The notes beneath the pieces were generated by a model, which saw nothing but the letters and a program-made list of their open reading frames with translations, was not told where the DNA came from and did no database searches. The position numbers were made by a program, and so were the translations under genes. A stretch of 64,000 nucleotides of DNA, taken from the NCBI RefSeq assembly GCF_031755915.1, contig NC_083384.1, positions 2,078,001-2,142,000 of the forward strand, written 5' to 3'. Below, piece by piece: positions 43,589-55,701 of this stretch (its first letter is position 1; the number at the start of each line of letters is the position of its first letter). This DNA is from Ziziphus jujuba. Lineage: Eukaryota > Streptophyta > Magnoliopsida > Rosales > Rhamnaceae.

Positions 43589-44585
43589 TGTTGAAATGTG
43601 GTGATCTTGCCACAATGTGCAAGGTAGTTCGGTTACACTTGCACTCTTTGTTTTGAAACATCAAAGACCAAATATTATTTATGTTTATGCATTTTATTTT
43701 ATCTTGTAATGTTTAAGAACAATATCCTTTTTGTAATGCCCTAAGCTCATTATCTAGCTTAAGGCCTTTTTTTTGTCTAGTTGCAGGAATTGTATTTCCA
43801 GCAACATAAGTCCACTTCCTTGGATGGTGTTTGAAGTAGGTTTGGTATTTGGACCTGAATTTCGGATATGATAAACTAGATATGCAGAGGAAGCAGTAAC
43901 AAAAAGAATGGCCCAGTTTGGAGCTGGGAAGGCTGAGTTAAGCCCAAAACAATCTGACCCTTGTGCAGTGTTGTTGCCCAGAAAACTGGGCAAAACTGCC
44001 TCGGGTTTGATTACTTGTGAATGGGTAAATGGACTTTGTTTTATCTGGTTTTTGGCTAGAACATATTTTAATATTCAAAAAGGCTTCCCTCCAATTTTCA
44101 ACTCAAATGGAGCTGGTTTTCAAATTCAAATGCCTTAGACAAGCTTAACTGCCCATTAAAGAAGGTCTCTTGCATGCCCGGCACATTGATTAGAGTTAGT
44201 TGAGGTAGTTTGGCTTGGTTAGTTACTTTTAATGCTTTTGTATTTATTGATCAATATGGCAGCATGCCTTATTGTCTTTTTGATGTATTTAGAAGTATGA
44301 AAATTGTAATGAAAAACGTTGAGAAAGAAAATATTCAAAAACAGATTTTGAAAAACAACATTTTTGGCTCTCTTTCTCTCATCTACTACATTTTGGTTTC
44401 TTCCTCTTCCCAAAAGCTAACAACCTTCTCAAGAACCCTAAACCTTCATTAAAACCAGAAACAAAACCTAAACAAACCCAAAAAAAAAAAAACAAAATCA
44501 AAAACCAAGAACCAACAACAATCATTCTTGACTAACACCTTGAATGATTGTGCTCTAAGGTACAACAACATAAACCTACACCAAA
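43589..44585 (+). repeat. Ty1/copia LTR, truncated at its 3' end
   Basis: Starts TGTTGAAATGTGGTGATC exactly at the plastid boundary and runs to CCTACACCAAA, lacking about the last 10 bp seen in the complete copy (ATTCCATCA at 63808). It is followed by copia coding sequence in the opposite orientation, so it is not a normal element end. Confidence 0.85.
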
Positions 44586-45116
44586 TGGTTTTAGCACCTA
44601 CAAAATGGTTTTGGGATGGTGGTCGCATATATCTAGACAAAACACATGTGGCATGCATAATATCTGGTCTTGATGAACATACATAAAGCAAACTTCCTAT
44701 CATGCTTCTATATAGAGTCGGGTTTTACCTTTGGTGTGCCATCCTCCTTCTTGTATTTGTCTCCTTGGCTCATTGGTGTTGACATTGGCTTGCATTCATC
44801 AAGGTTGAACTTTTTCAAAAGATCTTTGATGTATTTCTCTTGAGATATGAAAATACCCCTAGAGCGTTGCATCACTTCCACTCCAAGGAAGTAATTCATT
44901 TCACCAAGGCTTGACATGTCAAACTCCTTTTCAAGTTCATTTTTCAAAACTTCCACATTCTTTTCATTTTCACCCGTGACCAACAAATCATCCACATAGA
45001 GTGAGATAACAATCATGCCTTCTTCATTCCTTATGTGTAGTGTTGGCTCATTTGGACTCCTCCTAAAGCCTTGGTAGGTCAAGTAACCATCAATCTTGCC
45101 ATACCAAGCCCTAGGG
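44586..45116 (-). pseudogene. Copia reverse transcriptase fragment, inverted
   Basis: Minus-strand copia sequence: GKIDGYLTYQGFRRSPNEP, YVDDLLVTGEN (catalytic YVDD), FDMSSLGEMNYFLGVEVM, STPMSQGDKYKKEDG, then SLLYVCSSRPDIMHATCVLS in another frame. It is joined to the LTR on its left. The part 44973-45116, containing YVDD, is the loop between two 84-bp inverted arms and is flipped in the other duplication unit. Confidence 0.87.
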
Positions 45117-45200
45117 TGAAAATGAAAAGAATGTGGAAGTTTTGAAAAATGAACTTGAAAAGGAGTTTGACATGTCAAGCCTTGGTGAAATGAATTACTT
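44889..45200. repeat. 84-bp inverted repeat with 144-bp loop, unit 1
   Basis: Arms 44889-44972 and 45117-45200 are reverse complements (right arm starts TGAAAATGAAAAGAATGTGG). The loop 44973-45116 reads CCCGTGACC...CCCTAGGG here. At 53569-53712, in the other unit, the same loop is in the reverse orientation while both arms are unchanged. Confidence 0.93.
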
Positions 45201-45644
45201 GATGATGAGGCCGAACCATTAAACACATCAAATGTTGAGCTAAATTTGGTCTCAAGGAGGGTACTTGCTGTTTACAAGGATGAAGAACAAATTCAACAAG
45301 AGAATATCTTCCACACTCGTTGTGAAATACAAGGTAAAATTTGTAGCATGATTGTAGATAGTGGGAGTTGTACCAATGTAATAAGTAACCTTGTAGTTGA
45401 TAAATTGGGCTTAAAAACAATAAAACATCCTGAGCCATATAGATTACAATGGCTTAATGATAGTGGTGAGATGAAAGTAAACAAACAAGCCAAAGTAAAA
45501 TTTAATATAGGTAGATATGAGGATGTAGTTTTATGTGATATTGTACCCATGATTGCTGGACATATACTATTAGGTAGGCCATGGCAATTTGATAAAGATG
45601 CTACTCATTTTGGTCGAGAAAATAGTATTTTTTTTAGGTTTTAA
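45201..45644 (+). pseudogene. Gypsy protease region, unit 2
   Basis: Copy of 36605-37048, starting mid-frame at DDEAEPLNTSNVELN after the copia join. DSGSCTNVISN and LLGRPW are intact. The upstream gag is not duplicated. Confidence 0.85.
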
Positions 45645-46777
45645 GGGAAGAAGGTTAAGCTGGAACCATTATCTCCTAAAGAGGTTTACAAAGACCAATT
45701 ACAAATGCAACAAAGGAGAGAAGCTGAAAAGCTTAAGGAAAAAGAAAGTAAGAATGAGGTTGCTGATCAACGTAAGGTTTCTAAGACTCATATTGAGTGG
45801 AAAGATCAAGGAAAAACCAAAAAGGAGGGGAAAGAAAGTGTCAAACCTGAGAGCTTGGAGAAGGAAGGGAAATCCGAAGGTTTGCTCCAATCCAAGGGGG
45901 AAAAAGAAAAAGAAAGAAAAGAAAGGTCAAGTAGCAACTTTTATTTGAGTTTAGGAGATATTAATAAGGTTATTGAGTGTAAGAAACCTTTGCTGGTCAT
46001 GATTTATAAAGAAAATTATTCTAATGATCAAACTAACTTTGAAGAACTTGAATTGCCAAGTTCAATGATGTCTCTTTTGAAGGAATTTGGAGATGTCTTC
46101 CCAAATGAAATTCCAAATGGACTACCACCTATTCGAGGGATAGAACATCAAATTGACTTTGTTCCAGGGGCTGCCATACCAAATAGACCAGCTTATCGGA
46201 GCAATTCTGAAGAAACAAAGGAGCTGCAAAAACAGGTAAGTGATTTGCTTGACAAAGGTTATATTCATGAGAGTTTAAGTCCATGTGCTGTACCTGTTTT
46301 GTTAGTGCCAAAAAAAGATGGTACATGGAGAAAGTGTGTTGATTTTAGGGATATAAATAACATTACCATCAAATATAGACATCCCATTCCTAGATTAGAT
46401 GATATGCTTGATGAGTTGCATGGTGCTTGCATGTTTACAAAAATTGATCTTACGAATGGTTATCATCAAATTAGGATGAAAGAAGGTGATGAATGGAAGA
46501 CCCCATTAAAAACTAAATATGGGCTGTTTGAATGGTTAGTTATGCCTTTTGAATTATCCAATGAGGCTTATGAATCGTGTAATCTGTCAATTTATTGGTA
46601 AATTTGTGGTTTTTTATTTTGATGACATTCTAATATATAGCCGAAATTTGGATGACCATGTGGATCAACTTAGGCAAGTTTTGCAAGTTCTTAGAAAGGA
46701 AAGATTGTTTGCTAACATTAAAAAATGTGATTTTTGCAAAAATGAGCATGTATTTCTAGATTTTGTTGTGGTAGTGT
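45645..46777 (+). pseudogene. Gypsy linker and reverse transcriptase, unit 2
   Basis: Copy of 37049-38181 with the same frameshifting deletion, YFDDILIYS motif and RT-to-integrase junction (near 46763-46776). It differs by T at 46206, giving RSNSEETK instead of RSNPEETK. Confidence 0.87.
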
Positions 46778-47373
46778 TTGACCCAGGAGAATTGGTTTGG
46801 TTGCACATACAAAAGGAAAGATTTCCCGAACAAAGGAAATCAAAACTCATGCCGAGGGGCGATGGACCTTTTCAAGTTTTGGAGAGGACAAACGGCAATG
46901 CCTACAAACTTGATTTATCGGGTGAGTATAGTGTTAGTGCTACATTTAATGTTACTGATTTATCTCCTTTTGCTGTCGGTGATGACTTTGATTTGAGGAC
47001 AAATCCTTTTCAAGAGGAGGGGAATGATGCAAATCCGCCCGAACCCGTACAACTGACAACCCGTTGGGGTGTCGATCCGTTACGGATGAAGGTGGGACCA
47101 ATCACTAGAGCACAAGCCAAGAAGTTCAAAGATAACCTTGCTGTGCTTACTCAAAGGATAAATCATAATCAAGAAGGAATGATCATGACCAAAGAACCAA
47201 GACCGATAAATCATAATCAAGAAGGAATGATCATGACCAAAGAACCAAGACCTATTTTGCTGATACAAGCGCTGGAGACTGGTACGGACCCCGGTGACGG
47301 TTTTGGTACATTTTTGGAGTCCGAAAAGCATGAAATGGTTCCAATGCTTTATGGGTCCAATAAATATGCCTAA
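46778..47373 (+). pseudogene. Integrase C-terminal region with LTR tail, unit 2
   Basis: Copy of 38182-38777, identical as read, including the 48-bp repeat at 47158-47253. The catalytic integrase core is absent. Confidence 0.82.
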
Positions 47374-47934
47374 GAGGTCATGGAATCAAGTTAAATCATC
47401 CTCAAATGCAATCAAAAAGGGCTTGTACGTACAGCATCAACAATTTGGCCGAATTTGCTGTATTGCTTGCCGGCTTTACTGTATTTTAATGTATTAGCCT
47501 TTTCTTATTTTTGCAAGCATGGGAAACATGTGGGACTTTATATTCAGCTTATTTGGCATCCTAAAAAGCATCTAGAAGCTGATTTGGAGCTCAAAGAGGT
47601 CAAAGATTGATCAAAGTCAACTTGATCAAAAGGCTAGAATTTTTAGTTTCCTAATTTGTTTTTACTTTTTATTTTAGGAAACTACCATTAATTTTTGGCT
47701 TTTATTTATTTATTTTCTGGAAAAATAACTTTAGGAAGGTTTTTATTTTATTATTTCCATTGTAAATTAATTAATTCCTAATTTAATATAAAGGAATTAA
47801 TTAATCAAACTTAGATTCGGAAAGGAAGTATAGTTTCAGCCAACTAGGTTTCTTTATGTGTGATGGCCGGTTTTCTTTATGTTCAAGGGTTTTTAAGTTG
47901 TCTTTTCAAAGCCTATTTAAAGGCTTAGTTATCT
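47025..47934 (+). repeat. Gypsy 3' LTR, truncated, unit 2
   Basis: Copy of 38429-39338, again stopping at the plastid trnA intron. Confidence 0.87.
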
Positions 47935-48646
47935 TTCAGTGGCATGTTTCGGTCCTTTTCCCCATTACTTAGAAAAAGTGAGCCACCGGATCAGGTACAA
48001 GATACTATCATTATCGCTTAGACAATTACACATCAAACCCATAATTTATCAGCCAAGTGTTCTTCTTACGGTTAAATCCAATCTCCTGGTCCCTGTAAAA
48101 AGGAAAAAAAATTTCACGTTCTTCCTTTTGGGAAGGGAGGATTTGGAAAATCCTTTTGATTGTAGCTTTCTTCAAACCTCTGGGAAAAGCACAAAAAAAA
48201 GGCTCAAATTGTACGATTCCTCCGTCACTATAGAATGAAAGGGGCGATCTCGTAGTTCTTGGTCTATGAAGATACGTTGTTGGGTGTTTCATTTTATTTT
48301 CCCACCGAGGTCGAACCTAAACCTGTGCTCGAGAGATAGTTGTCCATATACTGATAAGGGATGTACGGATTCTTGAGAAGATAGGAGCCGTGTGGTCCCC
48401 CCCGGACCGCCCGAATCCCATGAGTGAATAGACAGTTGGATCTACATTGGATCTCACCTGAATCGCCCCATCTATCCTCCTGAGGAAAAGTTCGATTTCA
48501 AACCCCAGTTCGAACATGAGAAGTATACCATGCTAATGTGCCTTGGATGATCCACATCTCAGGGTCAGGTGCTGATGAGCACATTGAAATATCCATATGG
48601 CTGAGAGCCCTCATAGGGGTGCACTCTACCACTGAGCTAATAGCCC
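47935..48646 (-). pseudogene. trnI-GAU: trnA/trnI introns and trnI-GAU exon 1, unit 2
   Basis: Copy of 39339-40050. The exon 1 remnant lies at 48616-48646 with the same missing anticodon region. Confidence 0.85.
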
Positions 48647-48940
48647 ATCATGCGGGCCTCCCGCTGGGGGCCCGCTATGCCAAAAGTGAGAAAAACCCCA
48701 TCCCTCTCTTTCCTTTTATATGCCCCCACGAAGCCACACGGGAGGGACATGGGGACCTAAAAAAGGGGATCCTATCAACTTGTTCCGACCTAGGATAATA
48801 AGCTCATGAGCTTAGTCTTACTTCACTGTCGAGAAACGAAAGTATACTTCCATATCCAAGTTTCACTCAGACGTAGCTCGCATCTTTTTGGGTGTGTAGC
48901 ATTTTCAAACCAAATACCCAACAAGCATTAGCTCTTCCTG

Positions 48941-49476
48941 AAAAGGAGATGATCCAACCGCACCTTCTCGTAGGGCTACCTTGTTATGACTTCACTCTAA
49001 TCACCAGCCCTGCCTTCGGCGTCCCCCCCCTTTGCAGTTAATGTAACGACTTCAGGCATGGCCAGCTCTCATAGTGTGACGAGTAGTGTGTACTAGCGAT
49101 TCCAACTTTATATAGGCGAGTTGTAGCCTATAATCCGAATTGAGGATGAGTTTTTAGAGCTAGCTCACCTTCGCTGGATTGCAACTTTTTGTCTCGGCCA
49201 TTGTAGCACCTGTGTTGCGCAGGGCATAAGAGGCATGATGACTTGATGTCATCCTCACCTTCCTCCTCTTATCATCGGCAGTTTACTCAGGGTTCCAAAC
49301 TCAACAGTGGTAACTAAACATGAGAGTTGTGCTTGTTGCAGGACTTAACCCAACACCTTATGGCACGAACTGACGACAGCCATGCACCACTTGTGTTCGC
49401 GTTCCCGATGGTACCCTTCTCTTTCAAGAGGATTCGCGGCATGTCAAGCCCTGGTAAGGTTCTTCGTTTTGCATCA

Positions 49477-49513
<37 letters not shown>

Positions 49514-50393
49514 ATCAATTCCTTTGAGTTTCATTCTTGTGAATGTACTCTCCAAGTGGGATACTTAACGCATTAGCTATAGCACTGCACGGGTCGATAT
49601 GCACAGAGCTTAGTATCCATCGTTTATAGCTAGGATTACTGGGGTATCTAATCCCATTCGCTCCCCTAGCTTTCGTCTATCAGTGTCAGTGTCGGCCTAG
49701 CAGAGTGCCTTCGCCGTTGGTGTTCTTTCTGATCTTTACACAATTCATCGCTCCACCAAAAAATTCCTTTTGCCCCTATCGTACTCCAGCTTGGTAGGTT
49801 CCAATGCCTATCAAGGGTTGAGCCCTTGGATTTGTCAGCAGACTTAAAAAGCCACCAACAGACGCTTTATGCCCAATCATTATGGATAACGCTTGCATCC
49901 TCTGTATTACCACGGCTGCTAGCACAGAGTTAGCCGATGCTTAGTTAGTCGATGCTTATTCCGCATATACCATTGTTTCTTCTCCGGGAAAAGAAGTTCC
50001 CGACCCATAGGCCTTCTACCTCCACACGGCATTGCTCCATCAAGCTTTCGCCCGTTGCAGAAAATTCCCCACTGCTGCATCCCGTAGGAGTTTGGGCCAT
50101 GCCTCAGTCCCAGTGTGGTTGATCATCCGCTCAAACCAGTGACTGATCTTTGCCTTGGTAAGCTATTTCCTCATCGAGTAGCTAATCAAACGCGACCCCC
50201 TCCTCGAACGGATTCCTCCTTTTACTCCTTAGCCTACGGGGTATTACTAGTCGTTTCCAGCTGTTGTTCCCCTCCCAAGGGTAGATTCTTACGCGTTACT
50301 CACCCATCTGCAACTGGAAACACCATTTCTTGTCTGATTTAAATGTGTTAAGCATGCTGCTAGTGTTCATCCTAAGCTGAGATTCATAGTTGC
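48941..50393 (-). pseudogene. rrn16: Plastid 16S rRNA relic, unit 2
   Basis: Copy of 40345-41797; no difference was noticed between the two. It carries the same decay marks, so both descend from one already degraded relic. Confidence 0.95.
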
Positions 50394-50609
50394 ATTACTT
50401 ATAGCTTCCTTGTTCATAGACAAAGCAGATTTGGAATTGTCTTTCATTCAAAGACATAACTTGCATCCATGTGCTTCATTGTTGCCTAGAGTTCGCTCCC
50501 AGAAATATAGCCATCTCTACCCCCTCACATCAATCCCGCGAGCCTCTTATCCATTCTCATTTGATCACGACAGGGGGGCAAGTAAAAATAGAAAAACTTA
50601 CATTGGGTT

Positions 50610-50681
50610 TAGGGATAATCAGGCTCGAACTGATGACTTCCACCATGCCAAAGTGACACTCCACCACTGAGTTGTATCCCT
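50610..50681 (-). pseudogene. trnV-GAC: trnV-GAC relic, unit 2
   Basis: Copy of 42014-42085 with the same GGC anticodon. The flanking spacers (50394-50609 and 50682-52184) match unit 1 except A at 50728. Confidence 0.9.
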
Positions 50682-52184
50682 TCCCTTGGCCCCCATCGAG
50701 AGAAATAAAACTAACTAGTCTTCAGGCAAATAGAACTGATTAATCCTAAGGCAAAGGGTTGAGAAACTCAACGCCACTATTCTTGAACAACTTGGAGTCG
50801 GGCCTTCTTCTTGCACTATTATGGATACGAAAATAATGGAAAAAATTGGATTCAATTGTCAACTATTCCTATCAAAAATAGGATTGACTACAGAGTCGAG
50901 TCATAGCACATGGTTTCATAAAACCATATGATTTTCCCGATCTAAATAAAGCAAGCAGGTTTTACTTGAAGAAGATTTGGCTCAGCATATTCTATTCGAT
51001 ATGGATAGGAGAAGAGCCCGACAAGGTATTCTTAAAAAAAATAGAGAAATCATAAGCAAGTCAAGATGATACGGATGAAGTCCTTCTTCTTGCGCCAAAG
51101 ATCCTACCATCTCTTTTCCATTTCCATTCAAGTGTTCTTATGTCTTTCCACACCCCTTTGTGACCCCGAAAAATGTATAAATTCTTTTTTTTAGGAATGC
51201 ATTCCAAGATTCATCATTGCAAAAAGGATAATTGTACCACACCATTAGCTACTTCATTTATGGATTTCAAGTAATAGAAATACATGTCCTACAGAGCCAG
51301 AATTTATAACTTGCTATCCTCTTGCCTAGCAAGCAAAGATTTCCCTCCATGGAAAGGATGATTCATCCGGATCGACATGAGAGTCCAACTACATTGCATT
51401 GCTAGAATCCATGTTGTATATTTAAAAGAGGTTGACCCCTTGCTTCTCTCATGTTGCGATCCTCTTCCCGCTGAACCCCTTTTCTCCTCGGTCCACAGAG
51501 ACAAAATGTAGGACTGGTGCCAACAGTTCATCATGGAAGAAAGGACTCACTGAACTAAGATCACTACCCAATACTAATCTAATACTAATATAATAGAACA
51601 TGCTAATATAAAAGAAAAAAACTGTCTTTTCTGTATACTTTCCTCAGTTCCATTGCTACCGTGAGCTTTATGCAATCGATCGGATCATACAGATATCCCT
51701 TCAGCACAACATAGGTCATGGAAAGGGTCTCAGAGACCCACCAAAGCATGAAAGCTAGGATCTTTCAGAAAATGGATTCCTATTCGAGGAGTGCATAACT
51801 GCATGGAGCTATTGGGAAGGAATTGGAACGTAATAAGATCGATTTATACAAATACATTTATATCGAAGAAAAGGTTCTCTATTGATTCAAACGCTGTACC
51901 TATGGGATAGGGATGGAGAAAGAGAAAAAAATCAAAGATTTCACATAACATAGTACTTTTGATCAAAAAATCAATCTGATTTATTTCGTACCTTTCGCTC
52001 AATGAGAAAATGAGTCAGGTTCTACAAGATCAAACCTATGGCACTTAAGCAATGATGGAAAGGAATAAAATAAAGAAAAGAAAGGGAAAAATAATTAAAA
52101 AAATTAAGTAGAAGAGCTCAGATTCCAAATGAATGAAAACGTGATTGAATTGGTCCTAGTTACTCTTCAGAACTGAGTGGAAGA
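50682..52184 (-). other. Plastid trnV upstream spacer, unit 2
   Basis: Copy of 42086-43588. Nothing coding is seen. Confidence 0.7.
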
Positions 52185-53181
52185 TGTTGAAATGTGGTGA
52201 TCTTGCCACAATGTGCAAGGTAGTTCGGTTACACTTGCACTCTTTGTTTTGAAACATCAAAGACCAAATATTATTTATGTTTATGCATTTTATTTTATCT
52301 TGTAATGTTTAAGAACAATATCCTTTTTGTAATGCCCTAAGCTCATTATCTAGCTTAAGGCCTTTTTTTTGTCTAGTTGCAGGAATTGTATTTCCAGCAA
52401 CATAAGTCCACTTCCTTGGATGGTGTTTGAAGTAGGTTTGGTATTTGGACCTGAATTTCGGATATGATAAACTAGATATGCAGAGGAAGCAGTAACAAAA
52501 AGAATGGCCCAGTTTGGAGCTGGGAAGGCTGAGTTAAGCCCAAAACAATCTGACCCTTGTGCAGTGTTGTTGCCCAGAAAACTGGGCAAAACTGCCTCGG
52601 GTTTGATTACTTGTGAATGGGTAAATGGACTTTGTTTTATCTGGTTTTTGGCTAGAACATATTTTAATATTCAAAAAGGCTTCCCTCCAATTTTCAACTC
52701 AAATGGAGCTGGTTTTCAAATTCAAATGCCTTAGACAAGCTTAACTGCCCATTAAAGAAGGTCTCTTGCATGCCCGGCACATTGATTAGAGTTAGTTGAG
52801 GTAGTTTGGCTTGGTTAGTTACTTTTAATGCTTTTGTATTTATTGATCAATATGGCAGCATGCCTTATTGTCTTTTTGATGTATTTAGAAGTATGAAAAT
52901 TGTAATGAAAAACGTTGAGAAAGAAAATATTCAAAAACAGATTTTGAAAAACAACATTTTTGGCTCTCTTTCTCTCATCTACTACATTTTGGTTTCTTCC
53001 TCTTCCCAAAAGCTAACAACCTTCTCAAGAACCCTAAACCTTCATTAAAACCAGAAACAAAACCTAAACAAACCCAAAAAAAAAAAAACAAAATCAAAAA
53101 CCAAGAACCAACAACAATCATTCTTGACTAACACCTTGAATGATTGTGCTCTAAGGTACAACAACATAAACCTACACCAAA
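52185..53181 (+). repeat. Copia LTR, truncated, unit 2
   Basis: Copy of 43589-44585 with the same missing 3' end and the same join to inverted copia coding sequence. Confidence 0.85.
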
Positions 53182-53568
53182 TGGTTTTAGCACCTACAAA
53201 ATGGTTTTGGGATGGTGGTCGCATATATCTAGACAAAACACATGTGGCATGCATAATATCTGGTCTTGATGAACATACATAAAGCAAACTTCCTATCATG
53301 CTTCTATATAGAGTCGGGTTTTACCTTTGGTGTGCCATCCTCCTTCTTGTATTTGTCTCCTTGGCTCATTGGTGTTGACATTGGCTTGCATTCATCAAGG
53401 TTGAACTTTTTCAAAAGATCTTTGATGTATTTCTCTTGAGATATGAAAATACCCCTAGAGCGTTGCATCACTTCCACTCCAAGGAAGTAATTCATTTCAC
53501 CAAGGCTTGACATGTCAAACTCCTTTTCAAGTTCATTTTTCAAAACTTCCACATTCTTTTCATTTTCA
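53182..53568 (-). pseudogene. Copia RT fragment, inverted arm, unit 2
   Basis: Minus-strand copia sequence from SLLYVCSSRPDI back to VLKNELEKEFDMSSLGEMNY. It forms an inverted repeat of nearly 390 bp with the plus-strand copia sequence at 53713-54100, spaced by the 144-bp loop. Arm mismatches (for example KVKPDSI against TVNPTLY in translation) show the arms come from two different copia copies. Confidence 0.85.
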
Positions 53569-54649
53569 CCCTAGGGCTTGGTATGGCAAGATTGATGGTT
53601 ACTTGACCTACCAAGGCTTTAGGAGGAGTCCAAATGAGCCAACACTATACATAAGGAATGAAGAAGGCATGATTGTTATCTCACTCTATGTGGATGATTT
53701 GTTGGTCACGGGTGAAAATGAAAAGAATGTGGAAGTTTTGAAAAATGAACTTGAAAAGGAGTTTGACATGTCAAGCCTTGGTGAAATGAATTACTTCCTT
53801 GGAGTGGAAGTGATGCAATGCTCTAGGGGTATTTTTATATCTCAAGAGAAATACATCAAAGATCTTTTGAAAACGTTCAACCTTGATGAATGCAAGCCAA
53901 TGTCAACACCAATGAGCCAAGGAGACAAATACAAGAAGGAGGATGGCACACCAACGGTAAACCCGACTCTATATAGAAGCATGATAGGAAGTTTGCTCTA
54001 TGTATGTTCATCAAGACCGGATATTATACATGCCACATGTGTTTTGTCTAGATATATGCAATCACCATCCCGAAACCATTTTGTAGGTGCGAAAATAATT
54101 CTTAGATACTTAAAAGGAACACAAGACTTTGGAGTTTGGTATGATAGGCAAGATGTGATGAGATTAAGGGCCTACTTGGATAGTGATTGGACTGGATGCT
54201 TGGATGATATGAAGAGCACTTCGGGGTATCTTTTCTCACTTGGTAGTGGACCATTCTCATGGAATGCAAAGAAGCAAGGAACAACCGCTCAAAGCACCTC
54301 CGAAGCTGAGTACATTGCTTGCTCTTCATGTGTGAATCAATGCATTTGGCTTAGGAAATTATTCGAGGACCTTGGTTATCCTCAAGAGGGTTCAACCATC
54401 ATGAAATGTGACAACACTTCAGCCATATCAATAGCCAAGAACCCCGTTCAACATGGAAGGACAAAACACATACCGGTGAAGTATCACTCTTTGAGGGAGT
54501 TTGAAGAAAATGGAGAAGTAAGCTTGGAATATATCAAGACTGAAGATAACCTTGCAGATTTCTTCACCAAGCCACTTCCAAAAGCAAGATTTGAGACCTT
54601 GAGGAAGCTTCTAAATATTTCAAGCAAGAACACCAAGGAGGAGTGTTGA
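53569..54649 (+). CDS. Ty1/copia reverse transcriptase C-part and RNase H (5'-truncated)
   Basis: Open plus-strand frame encoding the end of a Ty1/copia polyprotein. RT: AWYGKIDGYLTYQGFRRSPN, YVDDLLVTG (catalytic YVDD near 53690), GEMNYFLGVEVM, STPMSQG, YRSMIGSLLYVCSSRPDI, RYLKGTQDFGVWY. RNase H: YLDSDWTGC, KSTSGYLFSLGSGPFSW, QSTSEAEYIA, CDNTSAISIAKNPV, RTKHIPVKYHSLRE, DNLADFFTKPLP. It ends KNTKEEC at 54649, six bases inside the LTR. The open frame extends upstream to 53507, but that part is the antisense arm. Gag, protease, integrase and most of RT are missing, so it is a relic despite its intact frame. Confidence 0.9.
54635..54643 (+). other. Copia polypurine tract
   Basis: AAGGAGGAG directly before the LTR start TGTTGAAATG. 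Marks 54644 as the 3' LTR start. Confidence 0.8.
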
Positions 54650-55652
54650 AATGTGGTGATCTTGCCACAATGTGCAAGGTAGTTCGGTTACACTTGCACT
54701 CTTTGTTTTGCAACATCAAAGACCAAACATTGTTTATGTTTATGCATTTTATTTTATCTTGTAATGTTCAAGAACAATATCCTTTTTGTAATGCCCTAAG
54801 CTCATTATCTAGCTTAAGGCCTTTTTTGTCTAGTTGCTGGAAATGTATTTCCAGCAACATAAGTCCACTTCCTTGGATGCCGTTTGAAGTAGGTTTGTTA
54901 TTTGGACCTGAATTTTGGATTTGATAAACTAGATATGCAGAGGAAGCAGCATCAAAAGGAATGGCCCAATTTGAAGCTGGGAAGGCTGAGTTAATCCCAA
55001 AACAATCTGACCCTTGTGCAGTGTTGTTGCGCAAAAAACTGGGCAAAACTGCCTTGGGTTTGATTACTTTTGAAAGGGTAAATGGACTTTGTTTTATCTG
55101 GCTTTTGGGTAGAACGTAGTTTAATATTCAAAAAGGCTTCCCTCCAATTTTCAACTCAAATGGAGCTGGTTTTCAAATTCAAATGCCTTAGACAAGCTGA
55201 ACTGCCCATTAAAGAAGGTTTTTTGCATGCCCAGCACATTGATTAGAGTTAGTTGAGGTAGTTTGGCTTGGTTGGTTACTTTTAATGCTTTTGTATTTAT
55301 TGATCAATATGGAAGCATGCCTTATTGTCTTTTTGATGTATTTAAAAGTATGAAAATTGTAATGAAAAACATTGAGAAAGAAAATATTCAAAAAACAGAT
55401 TTTGAAAAACAACATTTTTGGCTCTCTCTCTCTCAACTACTACATTTTTGGTTTCTTCTTCTTCCCAAAAGCTAACAGCCTTCTCAAGAACCCTAAACCT
55501 CCATTAAAACGAGAAACAAAACCTAAACAAACCCAAAAAAAAAAAACAAAATCAAGAAGCAAGAACCAAGAACCAACAACAATCATTCTTGACTAACACC
55601 TTGAATGATTGTGCTCTAGGGTACAACAACATAAACCTACACAAAATTCCAT
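54644..55652 (+). repeat. Copia 3' LTR, truncated end
   Basis: Starts TGTTGAAATGTGG and ends CACAAAATTCCAT, missing about the last three bases of the complete LTR. It is followed by an inverted piece of the same LTR. Within it, CTCTCTCTCTC (55424-55434) and the A-rich 3' part match the other copies. Confidence 0.85.
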
Positions 55653-55701
55653 TATAACCGAACTACCTTGCACATTGTAGCAAGATCACCACATTTCAAC
55701 A
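55653..55701 (-). repeat. Inverted start of a copia LTR
   Basis: The reverse complement reads TGTTGAAATGTGGTGATCTT and continues to GGTAGTTCGGTTA, the first ~47 bp of the LTR. Its terminus at 55701 abuts plastid ycf2 exactly. It is probably the remains of a minus-strand copia insertion into ycf2, fused to the end of the plus-strand LTR. Confidence 0.85.

Larger units (their letters stand above)
36605..45200. repeat. 8596-bp tandem duplication, unit 1
   Basis: The block recurs immediately as 45201-53796 with exactly the same length. It covers gypsy protease to 3' LTR, the trnA/trnI-16S-trnV plastid block, a copia LTR and copia RT fragments. The join at 45197-45201 shares four bases (ACTT) between copia and gypsy sequence. 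Only three substitutions were noticed by eye: C37610/T46206, G42132/A50728 and one in the flipped loop (45037/53648), all C:G to T:A. Confidence 0.93.
45201..53796. repeat. 8596-bp tandem duplication, unit 2
   Basis: Second copy of 36605-45200. All features from gypsy protease to the copia arms recur at +8596. The only structural difference is the inverted 144-bp loop at 53569-53712. The unit continues without a break into the rest of a copia element at 53797, which suggests unit 2's right end is the original context and unit 1's right end is the new join. Confidence 0.93.

Noticed and set aside
53507..53568. N-terminal part of the copia frame beginning at 53507
   Set aside because: This stretch is the antisense arm of the inverted repeat and only happens to be open.
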